Below, piece by piece: positions 25,899 through 34,267 of a DNA stretch of 59,019 bases. The notes under the pieces are model-generated. The model did not search any database and was not told the DNA's origin. It worked only from the letters and a program-made list of their open reading frames with translations. A program made the position numbers and the translations under genes. Origin of the DNA: Acholeplasmataceae bacterium UBA5617 (GTDB taxonomy: Bacteria > Bacillota_I > Bacilli_A > Acholeplasmatales > Acholeplasmataceae). The stretch is from assembly GCA_002424575.1 (NCBI GenBank), contig DIKN01000009.1, positions 1 to 59,019 on the forward strand. The letters are read 5' to 3'. Each line of letters opens with the position of its first letter. The first letter of the stretch is position 1.

Positions 25899-27455
25899 CT
25901 AGAAGGCTTCTGAAACTGTTTTTCCTTGCATATGTAAGATTAAGTAATCTGGACCGCCTGCTTTTGAATCGGTTCCACTCATATTGAATCCACCAAATGG
26001 TTGATAGCCTACGATAGCACCGGTGCATTTGCGATTCAAGTAGAGATTCCCAACATGAAATTCTCTTCTTGCTTGTTCTAGATGCATCCGATTACGTGAA
26101 ATGACAGCCCCTGTTAAACCATATTCTGTGTTGTTTGCGACCTCAATCGCTTCATCAAATGATCGGACTTTACAAACAGCTAAGATAGGACCAAAGATTT
26201 CTTCTTGCATCAATTTAGAATCCGGTGCCAAGTCTTTATATATCGTCGGCTGTATAAAATATCCCTTGGTACCATCAGCAACCCCACCAATAACTTTTTT
26301 GCCTTCCTGATCTCCAATTTCAAAGTAGGATGAAATCTTTTTAAAAGCATTGGCATCATTGACAGGTCCCATGAATGTCTGTGGTAGTGTCGGATCACCG
26401 ACAATCAACGTCTTCGTGATATTCGCCATTTTATCGATCACGGCATCATATACTTTTTCATGAATGATTGCACGGCTACACGCTGAGCATTTTTGTCCTG
26501 AAAAACCAAACGCTGATTTCACGATGGCATCAGCTGCTAAATCGAGATCAGCATCCTCATCCACGATGATAGCATCTTTACCACCCATTTCAGCGATGAC
26601 TCGCTTCAGCCATATTTGCCCTTTTTGGACTTTGGCTGCTTTTTCATAGATCGACATGCCCACTTCTTTTGAGCCTGTGAACGAAATAAAACGAATTTTA
26701 GGGTGATTAACGATATAATCACCGATGACTGCACCTGATCCAGGAATGAAGTTTGCAACACCTGCAGGTAAACCTGCTTCTTCTAAGACTTCAACAAACT
26801 TATATGCGATGACTTGCGTTGTTGAAGCGGGTTTAATCAACACGGTATTTCCTGAAACGATGGCAGCTGAGGTCATACCCGTTAATATAGCAAGTGGAAA
26901 ATTCCAAGGTGAAATGATGGCGCCTACGCCTAGAGGAATGTAGGTATATTCATTTCGTTCCATGTCTTTTCGCGATAAAACAACATCATCGATGTGAGTG
27001 AGTTGAAGCATTTGACGTCCATAATACTCGAGAAAATCGATGGCTTCTGCAACGTCAGCATCCGCTTCTGCCCATGGTTTTCCAGCTTCTTTGGTCATGA
27101 GTGCTGCAAACTCAAACTTACGACGACGAATAATGCCAGCCGATTTGAAAAGGACATCAGCACGAACTTTTGGATCAACCTTTTTCCAAGTCTCAAAGGT
27201 TTTAAGTGCGACTTGCATCGCAAGTTCTGCCTCTTCAAGTCCAGCTTGAGAAATGGTACCCACCACTTCACTGAACTGAGCAGGATTTAAAGAAACCATC
27301 TGTTTACTGGTCTTGATCCGTTTCCCTCCAATGATTAAATCATAGGTGTGACCCAGATAACTTTCAACTGTTTTTAACCCTTGTTGATATTTTTTAATGT
27401 TCGCTTCTTGTGTAAAATCTGTAAGCAATTCTGTTTGATAGGGATAAATCGCCAT
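25899..27455 (-). CDS. 1-pyrroline-5-carboxylate dehydrogenase (L-glutamate gamma-semialdehyde dehydrogenase)
   Basis: A 518-residue aldehyde dehydrogenase oxidising glutamate semialdehyde to glutamate with NAD+. Catalytic Cys323 (SGQKCSACSR) and Glu289 (IAEMGGKDAIIV) are present, with NPWNFP-type substrate/cofactor block ISPWNFPLAI and FTGSKEVG. The length and N-terminal arm match the RocA/PutA-type P5CDH group. Last gene of the proline-degradation operon; its product glutamate is the substrate of the convergent glm operon. GGAG lies upstream of the start (within AAAAAAAGGAGAG). Confidence 0.93.
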   Translation of the reverse strand: MAIYPYQTELLTDFTQEANIKKYQQGLKTVESYLGHTYDLIIGGKRIKTSKQMVSLNPAQFSEVVGTISQAGLEEAELAMQVALKTFETWKKVDPKVRADVLFKSAGIIRRRKFEFAALMTKEAGKPWAEADADVAEAIDFLEYYGRQMLQLTHIDDVVLSRKDMERNEYTYIPLGVGAIISPWNFPLAILTGMTSAAIVSGNTVLIKPASTTQVIAYKFVEVLEEAGLPAGVANFIPGSGAVIGDYIVNHPKIRFISFTGSKEVGMSIYEKAAKVQKGQIWLKRVIAEMGGKDAIIVDEDADLDLAADAIVKSAFGFSGQKCSACSRAIIHEKVYDAVIDKMANITKTLIVGDPTLPQTFMGPVNDANAFKKISSYFEIGDQEGKKVIGGVADGTKGYFIQPTIYKDLAPDSKLMQEEIFGPILAVCKVRSFDEAIEVANNTEYGLTGAVISRNRMHLEQARREFHVGNLYLNRKCTGAIVGYQPFGGFNMSGTDSKAGGPDYLILHMQGKTVSEAF

Positions 27456-27471
27456 GTCAACTCTCCTTTTT

Positions 27472-28617
27472 TTAAACGACTGATTTTTCGGTATGGATGA
27501 TGTCTTGATCTTTGAATCGGTGGATATCGAGTGAGGTCATATCCATCGATGGTGTTTCTCCTAAAATGATCTCTGAAAGCAATAACCCTGTCATTGGGGC
27601 TAGCATGAAGCCGTGTCCACTAAACCCACAAGCCATGTAGAAACCTTTGCATTGATCGGTTCCACCTAGAATGGGTTGACGATCGGGTGACATGTTATAC
27701 GATCCACCCCACTGTCTGACGACACGAAGTTCAGCAACCTTTGGCATGATATCGACAAGTGTTTTTGACATCAGATCTAAGAAAGACCATGTGGATTCAA
27801 TATGATGGTTTCTTTCTACATGTGGATTGCTGCGACCCATGAGGAATGCGCCATGAGGAACTTGCTGGCAATAAATATTTTTTGAAAATGACATCACCAT
27901 AGGACCTTGCATCTTTTCAACCGGTTCAGTTGCCAGTATTTCATGATTTTCAGCATATACAGGGATATCTACCCCCGCCATTTGACCTATTTCATACGAA
28001 TATCCACCAGCAGCATTGACCAAAATCGTTGTGTCATAGACGTTTTTATTGGTGATGATGCGTTTCACTTGGTGATTTTCAACGATGATTTCTTTCGCTT
28101 CTTCAAAGAAGGAGAAGGTGACACCCAATCGTTTTGCTGCAAGCATGTACGCTTCTGTCATTTTAAAGGGATTGAGATGTCCATCGGTTTGACAATAGGT
28201 TGCACTATAAAAAGCTTCTGGATTCAAATGAGGAACTATCTTTAGTGCTTCCTCTTTGGTCAATTGCTTTGAAGGAATGCCCAACCGATTTTGTAAGGCA
28301 ACATTCTTTGTAAATTGCTCATGTTCATTTTGAGAGGTTGCTAAAATGAGATAACCTTCTTGCTTAAATTCAAGATCACCATGATAATCAAGAATCTCTT
28401 TTGCATGCTCAAAAAATTCAATACTTTTTTTCGCAAGGAGACAGTTCATTTCAGTCGCCCATTGTTGACGAACGCCAGCACCACAACGACCGGTTGCACC
28501 GCTTGTAAAATAGCTTTTATCGATGACATGAATGTCCTTCATGCCTTTTTTTGCAAGATTATAGGCGATCGATGCACCACTAATTCCTGCACCAATGATC
28601 AAACAATTAACGTTCAT
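27472..28617 (-). CDS. FAD-dependent amino-acid dehydrogenase, DAO family (proline dehydrogenase beta-like)
   Basis: A 381-residue flavoprotein with the N-terminal dinucleotide motif GAGISGASIAYNLAKKG, the RCGAGVRQQW block, and a C-terminal GFSGHGFMLAPMTG, as in sarcosine oxidase beta and the catalytic subunit of multi-subunit L-proline or D-hydroxyproline dehydrogenases. It probably oxidises a cyclic amino acid and passes electrons to the partner Fe-S/flavin subunits encoded upstream. The adjoining P5C dehydrogenase favours L-proline, but D-proline, hydroxyproline or sarcosine cannot be excluded. The start at 28617 has GGAGG about nine bases upstream and overlaps the BFD gene. Confidence 0.82.
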   Translation of the reverse strand: MNVNCLIIGAGISGASIAYNLAKKGMKDIHVIDKSYFTSGATGRCGAGVRQQWATEMNCLLAKKSIEFFEHAKEILDYHGDLEFKQEGYLILATSQNEHEQFTKNVALQNRLGIPSKQLTKEEALKIVPHLNPEAFYSATYCQTDGHLNPFKMTEAYMLAAKRLGVTFSFFEEAKEIIVENHQVKRIITNKNVYDTTILVNAAGGYSYEIGQMAGVDIPVYAENHEILATEPVEKMQGPMVMSFSKNIYCQQVPHGAFLMGRSNPHVERNHHIESTWSFLDLMSKTLVDIMPKVAELRVVRQWGGSYNMSPDRQPILGGTDQCKGFYMACGFSGHGFMLAPMTGLLLSEIILGETPSMDMTSLDIHRFKDQDIIHTEKSVV

Positions 28618-28888
28618 CGTCTTGATCCTCCGCAATCTTTTTAAGAGGTACACCCATCACGAGTGGTCTGACTTTATGAACGGGTATTTCTTCCACTGAT
28701 TTTCCGAGGAATTTAGCGATTTCACGCTGAATGAGATGTCCACACGTATTGGCTTGACAGGGTCCCATACCGACACGAAGAAGTCGTTTTAAATCTTCAA
28801 ATGTGGTATAACCTTGTTCTAATAATTGATGAATTTGTTTTAATGATACATCTTCACAACGACAGATAATGACGTCTTCTTTTCTCAT
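28607..28888 (-). CDS. BFD-like [2Fe-2S] protein of the dehydrogenase complex
   Basis: A 93-residue protein with the four Cys of the bacterioferritin-associated-ferredoxin-type fold: C9 and C11 (CRCED) and C44 and C49 (CQANTC). In many HcnB/LhpB-type enzymes this domain is fused to the flavoprotein; here it is a separate gene, overlapping its neighbours by 4 and 11 bases. It probably binds a [2Fe-2S] cluster relaying electrons between the two flavin subunits. Confidence 0.82.
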   Translation of the reverse strand: MRKEDVIICRCEDVSLKQIHQLLEQGYTTFEDLKRLLRVGMGPCQANTCGHLIQREIAKFLGKSVEEIPVHKVRPLVMGVPLKKIAEDQDDER

Positions 28889-29364
28889 AATCTTACCCTC
28901 ACCGTCACAAAATCATAAAGATAGTCAACAGGCACACTGACTGTCACAACAGCTGTATGATCTGTCTTTGATGAGATAGCAACTTGCTCGATTAAGGCAT
29001 CGCAAATGATCTCTCCAATGCGATTAATACCATCCCAGATCTGACCTTTCTCAGGCATGGGTAAAAACTCGTATGGAATTTTAAAGACTGCACGATCACC
29101 CTTTATCTGTGCAATAACTATGGCAAGTCCTGGACAACTGGGGACACACACCGCACAACCTGTGCATAAATCAGCGTGCAACTGCGGTTGTTTATTGATA
29201 TTTTCACCAATTTCAATCGCATCAAATGGGCATGAAGTTGAACAAGGATTACAGGGAATATCTTCGTAACACTCGAGAATAGCTTTAGGTTTGATCAATA
29301 CTTTTCGATCAGGAAAACGTGAAAGAACTTGATCTTTTGTTGGTATACCGGTTTTATTGAGCAT
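28885..29364 (-). CDS. Ferredoxin-like subunit with two [4Fe-4S] motifs
   Basis: A 159-residue protein. Two cluster motifs are visible: CNPCSTSCPFDAI (with an upstream Cys in ECYEDIPC) and CTGCAVCVPSCPGLAI. The C-terminal 75 residues hold no further Cys cluster and may bind the partner subunits. It lies between the flavoprotein and BFD genes with short overlaps, so it is likely a structural part of the dehydrogenase complex or its exit to ferredoxin. Confidence 0.82.
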   Translation of the reverse strand: MLNKTGIPTKDQVLSRFPDRKVLIKPKAILECYEDIPCNPCSTSCPFDAIEIGENINKQPQLHADLCTGCAVCVPSCPGLAIVIAQIKGDRAVFKIPYEFLPMPEKGQIWDGINRIGEIICDALIEQVAISSKTDHTAVVTVSVPVDYLYDFVTVRVRL

Positions 29365-30448
29365 GGATGTCGTCCTTTCTCAGTTTTTCGAGTCCTATTT
29401 TAGTCTTAATTCCAAATGGACCGTTGCGTAACATATCGAGTTCGTATTCGTATTTTTCTTTCAATGCATCTGAATCGGGATGAGGTCTTTGCATATCGGT
29501 TGCGACATAGAGTCCCGTCAAGTAACCTTCCATCATCGCAGAACTTGCTTCTTCAATGCCCACAGCGTCGCCACATGCATAAATACCTTTAACCGTGGTT
29601 TGATGATGGTCATCGATGATAGGGACAAAACCCCCTAATTCGTTAATATATTTCGTTTTTGCATTGACCATGGATAAAAGTTGATGCATCGGGGATAACC
29701 CAACAGAAATACAGAGTGCATCAAGAGACATGATGCGTTCTGTTCCGAGTAAAGGTTGCCATTTGGCATCCAAATCGATAAGTTCTACAGCTTCTAGATG
29801 ATCTTTCCCCATCGCACGTTGCACCGTTGTCGATGTCCAAATGGGAACACCAAGACGTCTTATCTTTGATGCGTGCACTTTGTATCCACCGATGGTAGGT
29901 GCAGCTTCAACGATACCTTTTACATGAACACCAGCTTGTAGGAGTTGATAAGAGACGATGAGTCCAATGTTACCACTACCTACCATGATAATCTCTTGAC
30001 CGGGTAAAACACCGTACAAATTCATCAGTGTTTGGACAGCTCCAGCACCATAAATACCGGGTAAATCATTGTTTTCAAAGGCTAAAAACTTTTCACTCGC
30101 ACCTGTAGCCACAATGATTCGATCCGCTTGATATCGTGTATATGTTTCATGTTGATATACGGTAACAACGCGATCGGGATATAGTCCGACTACGGTTGCT
30201 TCTTTTAGAATAGTGATGTGGGGATGATGAATCACTTGATCGATTAAAATCTTTGCAATATCAAAGCCACGTGTTTTTGCGTATTGTGCTTTTGAACCAA
30301 AAAACTTATGGGTCTGTTTGATCAGTTGCCCACCAAGTTCAGGACTTCGATCAATAATCAAAACATCAATACCTGCTTCAGCTGCCATTTTTGCAGCACA
30401 TAAACCTGAAGGTCCACCACCTATGATGATGAGTTCGTGATGTTTCAT
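29354..30448 (-). CDS. FAD/NAD(P)-binding oxidoreductase subunit (HcnB/proline dehydrogenase alpha-like)
   Basis: A 364-residue pyridine-nucleotide-disulphide-type flavoprotein with two dinucleotide-binding motifs, GGGPSGLCAAKMA at the N-terminus and VGSGNIGLIVSYQ mid-protein, and YACGDAVGIEEASSAM near the FAD end. It resembles the alpha subunit of archaeal/bacterial four-subunit proline dehydrogenases and HcnB, but lacks the fused BFD domain, which is encoded separately at 28607. It likely passes electrons to NAD(P)+ or another acceptor. It overlaps the Fer2 gene by four bases. Confidence 0.82.
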   Translation of the reverse strand: MKHHELIIIGGGPSGLCAAKMAAEAGIDVLIIDRSPELGGQLIKQTHKFFGSKAQYAKTRGFDIAKILIDQVIHHPHITILKEATVVGLYPDRVVTVYQHETYTRYQADRIIVATGASEKFLAFENNDLPGIYGAGAVQTLMNLYGVLPGQEIIMVGSGNIGLIVSYQLLQAGVHVKGIVEAAPTIGGYKVHASKIRRLGVPIWTSTTVQRAMGKDHLEAVELIDLDAKWQPLLGTERIMSLDALCISVGLSPMHQLLSMVNAKTKYINELGGFVPIIDDHHQTTVKGIYACGDAVGIEEASSAMMEGYLTGLYVATDMQRPHPDSDALKEKYEYELDMLRNGPFGIKTKIGLEKLRKDDIHAQ

Positions 30449-30750
30449 CGGATGACCCCCTTATCAGTCTGTCTTTCAATAATCATGCCGGCGACGAGTG
30501 GTGTGATACATGTTCGAACATTCGGAACTCCATTGACCATCATGTTGCACGATGCACAATTACCAATAGCACAATAAAAACCGCGTGGACGGTCTTTTTT
30601 GATTGAATAACTGAGTGTGGTCACTCCGAGTGCATGGAGTGCAGATGCAATCGTATCACCTTTATAACCAACAACGTGTTGACCTTCAAAAATAAAAGGA
30701 ATGGGTTCCTTTTTGGGAAAGTTTAAAATGGGGTGCTTATCAATGCGCAT
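30445..30750 (-). CDS. Small [2Fe-2S] Fer2-type subunit (HcnA-like)
   Basis: A 101-residue protein with a plant-type ferredoxin Cys pattern, C-x4-C-x2-C (CAIGNCASC) and a later Cys in VRTCIT, matching the N-terminal domain of sarcosine oxidase alpha/HcnA. First gene of the six-gene operon; the promoter region upstream holds a perfect inverted repeat and a cre-like site. Confidence 0.83.
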   Translation of the reverse strand: MRIDKHPILNFPKKEPIPFIFEGQHVVGYKGDTIASALHALGVTTLSYSIKKDRPRGFYCAIGNCASCNMMVNGVPNVRTCITPLVAGMIIERQTDKGVIR

Positions 30751-30783
30751 AGATCCTACCTGTCTTTTCGTTACATTGTTACT

Positions 30784-30837
30784 TTTATTCTATCACATAA
30801 ATATGTGATAAGGAAGGGTCTTTTAAAAACGCTTTCA
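30784..30837 (-). promoter_or_regulatory. Promoter/operator region of the proline-degradation operon
   Basis: On the minus strand a TAGAAT -10 lies at 30793-30788 with a weak TTCCTT 17 bases upstream. Overlapping the spacer is a 20-base inverted repeat with perfect 9-bp arms TATCACATA / TATGTGATA separated by two bases (30791-30810). Just upstream is TGAAAGCGTTTTTA (30837-30824), which matches the cre consensus at 13 of 14 positions with the central CG intact. Which protein binds the 20-mer is unknown. Confidence 0.5.
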
Positions 30838-30844
30838 TTTTTAT

Positions 30845-30871
30845 AAATAAAAAAGAGGGTTGCCCCTCTTT
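30845..30871 (-). terminator. Terminator of the gpx-ohrR-ribD-ribBA-HAD operon
   Basis: Minus-strand AAAGAGGG-GCAA-CCCTCTTT stem (30871-30852) followed by TTTATTTAT, overlapping the stop codon of the HAD gene. Confidence 0.85.
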
Positions 30872-31520
30872 AAAGGATTGTTAAGATTTCTTTAAGATCA
30901 TGGATCACATGATCAGCATCTTTAAATTCACTGATGTGTCCATATCCATAGGCACAACCGATGGTGATTGCACCATTGGATTGACCAGTCTCAATATCTA
31001 AATAACGATCTCCAATCATGACCATAGGCTGCTTTAAACGCGACTTGATGTGCGCAAGAATGTCCTTTTTCGGCAGGAAATGATACATCTCTGAACAAAT
31101 CATTTCATCAAAATATTGGTCAAGTTGAAAGGCTTTTCTCATTGTTTCCATATAATAATTTTTTGAGTTAGAGAGATAAATCAATGTATATCCTTTATTT
31201 TTTAGCGCTTGGAGAACTTCGCGTGCATGTGGATATAATTGCGCCTGATTTTTTTCAATCGCCTCTAGCATGGCATCACTGATGATTTGACTAGCTTTTA
31301 ACATGACGTCATCTTCCAAACCAGGCATGAACATTCTCCACATATCTTTGGGGTTCATACCTATAAAATGCTTGACGTCATCTTGTGTTATGCTTTGATG
31401 AAGTGTGTAACCTTGATTCTTCAGATAATCAACACTTTTCAACAGTGCAGGGTAATAAATGACGATACTCTCATGCAAGGTCCCATCCCAATCAAAAATG
31501 ATGGTTTGTGGTTTTTGCAT
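30870..31520 (-). CDS. HAD-superfamily phosphatase
   Basis: A 216-residue HAD hydrolase of the phosphoglycolate-phosphatase-like group with an alpha-helical C1 cap. Motif I FDWDGTL, motif II YLSNS, a Lys in LPKKDI and motif IV GDRYLDIE are all present. Last gene of an operon with GTP cyclohydrolase II and RibD, five bases after ribBA, so it may dephosphorylate 5-amino-6-ribitylamino-uracil 5'-phosphate, the step served by various HAD enzymes elsewhere. That substrate is inferred from position only. Confidence 0.8.
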   Translation of the reverse strand: MQKPQTIIFDWDGTLHESIVIYYPALLKSVDYLKNQGYTLHQSITQDDVKHFIGMNPKDMWRMFMPGLEDDVMLKASQIISDAMLEAIEKNQAQLYPHAREVLQALKNKGYTLIYLSNSKNYYMETMRKAFQLDQYFDEMICSEMYHFLPKKDILAHIKSRLKQPMVMIGDRYLDIETGQSNGAITIGCAYGYGHISEFKDADHVIHDLKEILTIL

Positions 31521-31525
31521 AAGAT

Positions 31526-32722
31526 TTAGTCTTTAAACTTAAGCATGTGACCCATTTTTTCTTTTTTGGTTCTCATGTAAAGTTCATTGCGTTCATTGTG
31601 ATTGAGTTGGATGGGTTCACGTGATGTAATTTCTAAACCGTGACCAGTTAAACCTTTTAGTTTGAGTGGATTATTGGTCATCAGTTTCACTTTGGTAACT
31701 CCCAAATCAGATAAGATTTGTGCACCAATGCCGTAATCTCTTAAATCTTCATCAAAACCCAATGCAAGATTGGCCTCAACGGTATCCATCCCTTGATCTT
31801 GAAGACCATATGCTCGAATCTTATTGATTAAACCGATTCCACGACCTTCTTGACGCATGTAAAGTAAAACGCCTTTTCCTGCTCTTTCAATCTTATCTAA
31901 AGCGGCTTGAAGTTGCTCACCACAATCACATTTCAACGAGCCAAAAGCATCACCCGTTAAGCATTCTGAGTGGACACGAACTAACACTTCATCACCAGGT
32001 TTGATATCACCTTTAACTAATGCAACATGATGTTCGCCATTTAATGCATTTTCAAAACCAATCATGCGAAATTCTCCATGTGAAGTTGGAAGATTAGCTT
32101 CTGCAGCACGTTTGACTAAGCTTGCATCCTTTTTACGATATTCAATCAATGAAGCAATGCTAATCATCATCCAACCGTTGGCTAAAGCGAGATCTTTGAG
32201 TTCATCGATCTGATAAAGAACTCCGTTGGATTTGATCATTTCAACGGTTAACCCCGCGGGATAAAGACCAGCCATTTCGGTTAAATCCATGATTGATTCA
32301 GGGTGACCGGCACGCTTTAGCACACCACCTTGACGTGCAACAATCGGGAAGAGTGAACCATGTTGTTTAAAATCAGCTGGTTTTGCATCTTGGGATACCA
32401 AACGCAAAATCGTTTTTTCTAATCGTTTCAAGCCTTCATCTGATGACTGTGATAAATCTATGGTTAATCGCGTTGCATGTTCACTGATGATGGAACGTTC
32501 ATAGGTCGCTGGTATCTCTAATTCATTGAAACGTTCCTTCATTCCAACAATTGAAAAAGCACCTTCAGTCAGTGATCGAAAAGATTCTAACCACGATGCA
32601 GAGACATGTTCAGCTGCCATCACTATTTCTCCAACGTTATCATCATCGTCATCATCAATCACGATGATAGGTAATCCCTTTTTAATGGCTTCAAGAGCCT
32701 GTTCAACGGTATGACATTTCAT
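31526..32722 (-). CDS. ribBA: RibBA-type protein: intact GTP cyclohydrolase II, degenerate DHBP-synthase domain
   Basis: A 398-residue two-domain protein. The C-terminal half (about 205-398) is a normal GTP cyclohydrolase II with zinc Cys residues C254, C265 and C267 (HSECLTGDAFGSLKCDCG), RQEGRGIGL (290-298) and TNNPLKLKGL. The N-terminal half aligns with 3,4-dihydroxy-2-butanone-4-phosphate synthase, but the catalytic DRENEGD segment reads DDDNVGE (26-32), the TTGISAxDR segment is replaced (around 94-103) and GHT is GHP (139-141). It is therefore predicted to convert GTP to diaminoribosylamino-pyrimidinone phosphate but not ribulose 5-phosphate to DHBP. It starts two bases after ribD. Confidence 0.88.
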   Translation of the reverse strand: MKCHTVEQALEAIKKGLPIIVIDDDDDDNVGEIVMAAEHVSASWLESFRSLTEGAFSIVGMKERFNELEIPATYERSIISEHATRLTIDLSQSSDEGLKRLEKTILRLVSQDAKPADFKQHGSLFPIVARQGGVLKRAGHPESIMDLTEMAGLYPAGLTVEMIKSNGVLYQIDELKDLALANGWMMISIASLIEYRKKDASLVKRAAEANLPTSHGEFRMIGFENALNGEHHVALVKGDIKPGDEVLVRVHSECLTGDAFGSLKCDCGEQLQAALDKIERAGKGVLLYMRQEGRGIGLINKIRAYGLQDQGMDTVEANLALGFDEDLRDYGIGAQILSDLGVTKVKLMTNNPLKLKGLTGHGLEITSREPIQLNHNERNELYMRTKKEKMGHMLKFKD

Positions 32723-32724
32723 GT

Positions 32725-33837
32725 TTATTTTTCCTCCTGGTTTGTAAAATAACCTTCAATCATGAGATCATCATCAAAGGATCTATATCTGATATTGTTT
32801 AATAAATAGGCGTCTTTCATCATCGATATGCCATCACCACCAACGGGTGTAAGTGCTTCTTTTCCACCGATGATTTTGGGTGCGATAAAGACATAAGCTT
32901 TATCAACAATCTGTGATTCAATCGCGGTGGCATGAAGATAGGAACCACCCTCAATGAGCACACCATCAATCTTTTGTTCGCCAAGATAGGTCATGAACAT
33001 CTCAAGATTAAAGGAATGCATGGGCTGTTGAATGATGCGAACACCACGTGATTCATAGTCTCTAAAGCGTTTAGATTCAATCTTTTGATCGATAATCAGC
33101 CATGTCGGTTGAACCTTGGCTGATGTCACCACATAACTTGTTAAAGGTGTGTTGAGTTCGGGATCGATGACCAATCGAATGGGATGACGTGAGGGCGTGT
33201 TATTTCTTCTCGTATCCAAATGTGGATCATCAGCAATCACCGTGTTAACACCAACCATAATCGCCATGTATTGATTGCGTAATTCATGTACAAAAGCCCG
33301 TGATTTTTCATTCGTAATCCATTTGGAATCGCGTGTTTTTGTAGCGATTTTACCATCTAGGGTCATCGCATATTTGATGGCAACAAAAGGCTTTTTTTGT
33401 TGAATATACTTTAAGAAAATTTCATTTTGTCGTCTTGCTTCATCTTCGAGTATTCCACTTTCTACTTCAATACCAGCATCTTGGAGCAATTTGACACCTT
33501 TACTGTTGACCAGTGGATTGGGATCGAGTTGACTGATAAAAACACGCTTGATCTTTTTCTCGATAATTTTTAGTGCACAAGGTGGTGTTTTGCCATAGTG
33601 AGAACAAGGTTCTAATGTGACATACATGTCCGCACCTTCGACATCCTCAGTGGCGTGAAGAAATGCATTGACCTCTGCATGTGCGTGACCAAAACATTCA
33701 TGGTACCCTTCACCGATGATTTTGCCATCTTTAACGATCACAGCACCAACCAAGGGATTGGGATTGACAAATCCTTTGCCCTTTTCTGCAAGTTCGAGTG
33801 CACGTTTCATGTACATGATGTTTTCATGATGACTCAT
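32725..33837 (-). CDS. ribD: Bifunctional riboflavin-pathway deaminase/reductase
   Basis: A 370-residue protein with an N-terminal cytidine-deaminase-like zinc domain (HAEVNAF and PCSHYGKTPPC) and a C-terminal dihydrofolate-reductase-like domain (AMTLDGKIAT, SKWITNE, VGVNTVIADDP). It deaminates and reduces the GTP cyclohydrolase II product to 5-amino-6-ribitylamino-uracil phosphate. Both active sites look intact. The ATG at 33837 has GGTGA five bases upstream and overlaps the ohrR-like gene by 14 bases. No riboflavin synthase or lumazine synthase gene is in the window. Confidence 0.92.
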   Translation of the reverse strand: MSHHENIMYMKRALELAEKGKGFVNPNPLVGAVIVKDGKIIGEGYHECFGHAHAEVNAFLHATEDVEGADMYVTLEPCSHYGKTPPCALKIIEKKIKRVFISQLDPNPLVNSKGVKLLQDAGIEVESGILEDEARRQNEIFLKYIQQKKPFVAIKYAMTLDGKIATKTRDSKWITNEKSRAFVHELRNQYMAIMVGVNTVIADDPHLDTRRNNTPSRHPIRLVIDPELNTPLTSYVVTSAKVQPTWLIIDQKIESKRFRDYESRGVRIIQQPMHSFNLEMFMTYLGEQKIDGVLIEGGSYLHATAIESQIVDKAYVFIAPKIIGGKEALTPVGGDGISMMKDAYLLNNIRYRSFDDDLMIEGYFTNQEEK

Positions 33838-34267
33838 AGGATTCACCATCACCATCTTCACGATGGATTTTATTTAATATTGCATAGAGTTGTTTTGCAT
33901 CTTCTTCATTCACAGCAAACGATTGGAAAACCTCAAAAGGGATATTTTTAGCCTCTTTTGCTAATTGTTTGCCTTGCTCTGTTAAGTCAATCCAAACCTT
34001 TCGTTCATCTTTATCATCGCGTGTACGCTGAATACGCCCATCTGCTTCGAGTTTTTTGAGAAGAGGTGTGAGTGTGCCAGAATCCAGGGATAGACGCGCT
34101 CCTAAATCGGATACCGTTTGATGGTCTTCTTCCCAAAGTGCAATCATGGTCACATATTGTGTATACGTCAATTTGAGTGGATCAAGGAATGGCTTATAAT
34201 GCTTGATGACTTGTCGTGAACTCGAATAAAGAAGGAAGCATAACTGATCATTGAGCTTCCATGTCAT
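33824..34267 (-). CDS. MarR-family peroxide sensor, OhrR type
   Basis: A 147-residue winged-helix repressor. The N-terminal Cys10 in NDQLCFLLYSSSR matches the reactive Cys15 of Bacillus OhrR, and the DNA-binding region (LGARLSLDSGTLTPLLKKLEADGRI, then RTRDDKDERKVWI) is typical. OhrR proteins release DNA when the Cys is oxidised by organic hydroperoxide. Only one Cys is present, so this would be the one-Cys class. It lies next to a peroxidase gene and upstream of ribD, so it may control the entire operon by autorepression. Confidence 0.87.
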   Translation of the reverse strand: MTWKLNDQLCFLLYSSSRQVIKHYKPFLDPLKLTYTQYVTMIALWEEDHQTVSDLGARLSLDSGTLTPLLKKLEADGRIQRTRDDKDERKVWIDLTEQGKQLAKEAKNIPFEVFQSFAVNEEDAKQLYAILNKIHREDGDGESYESS

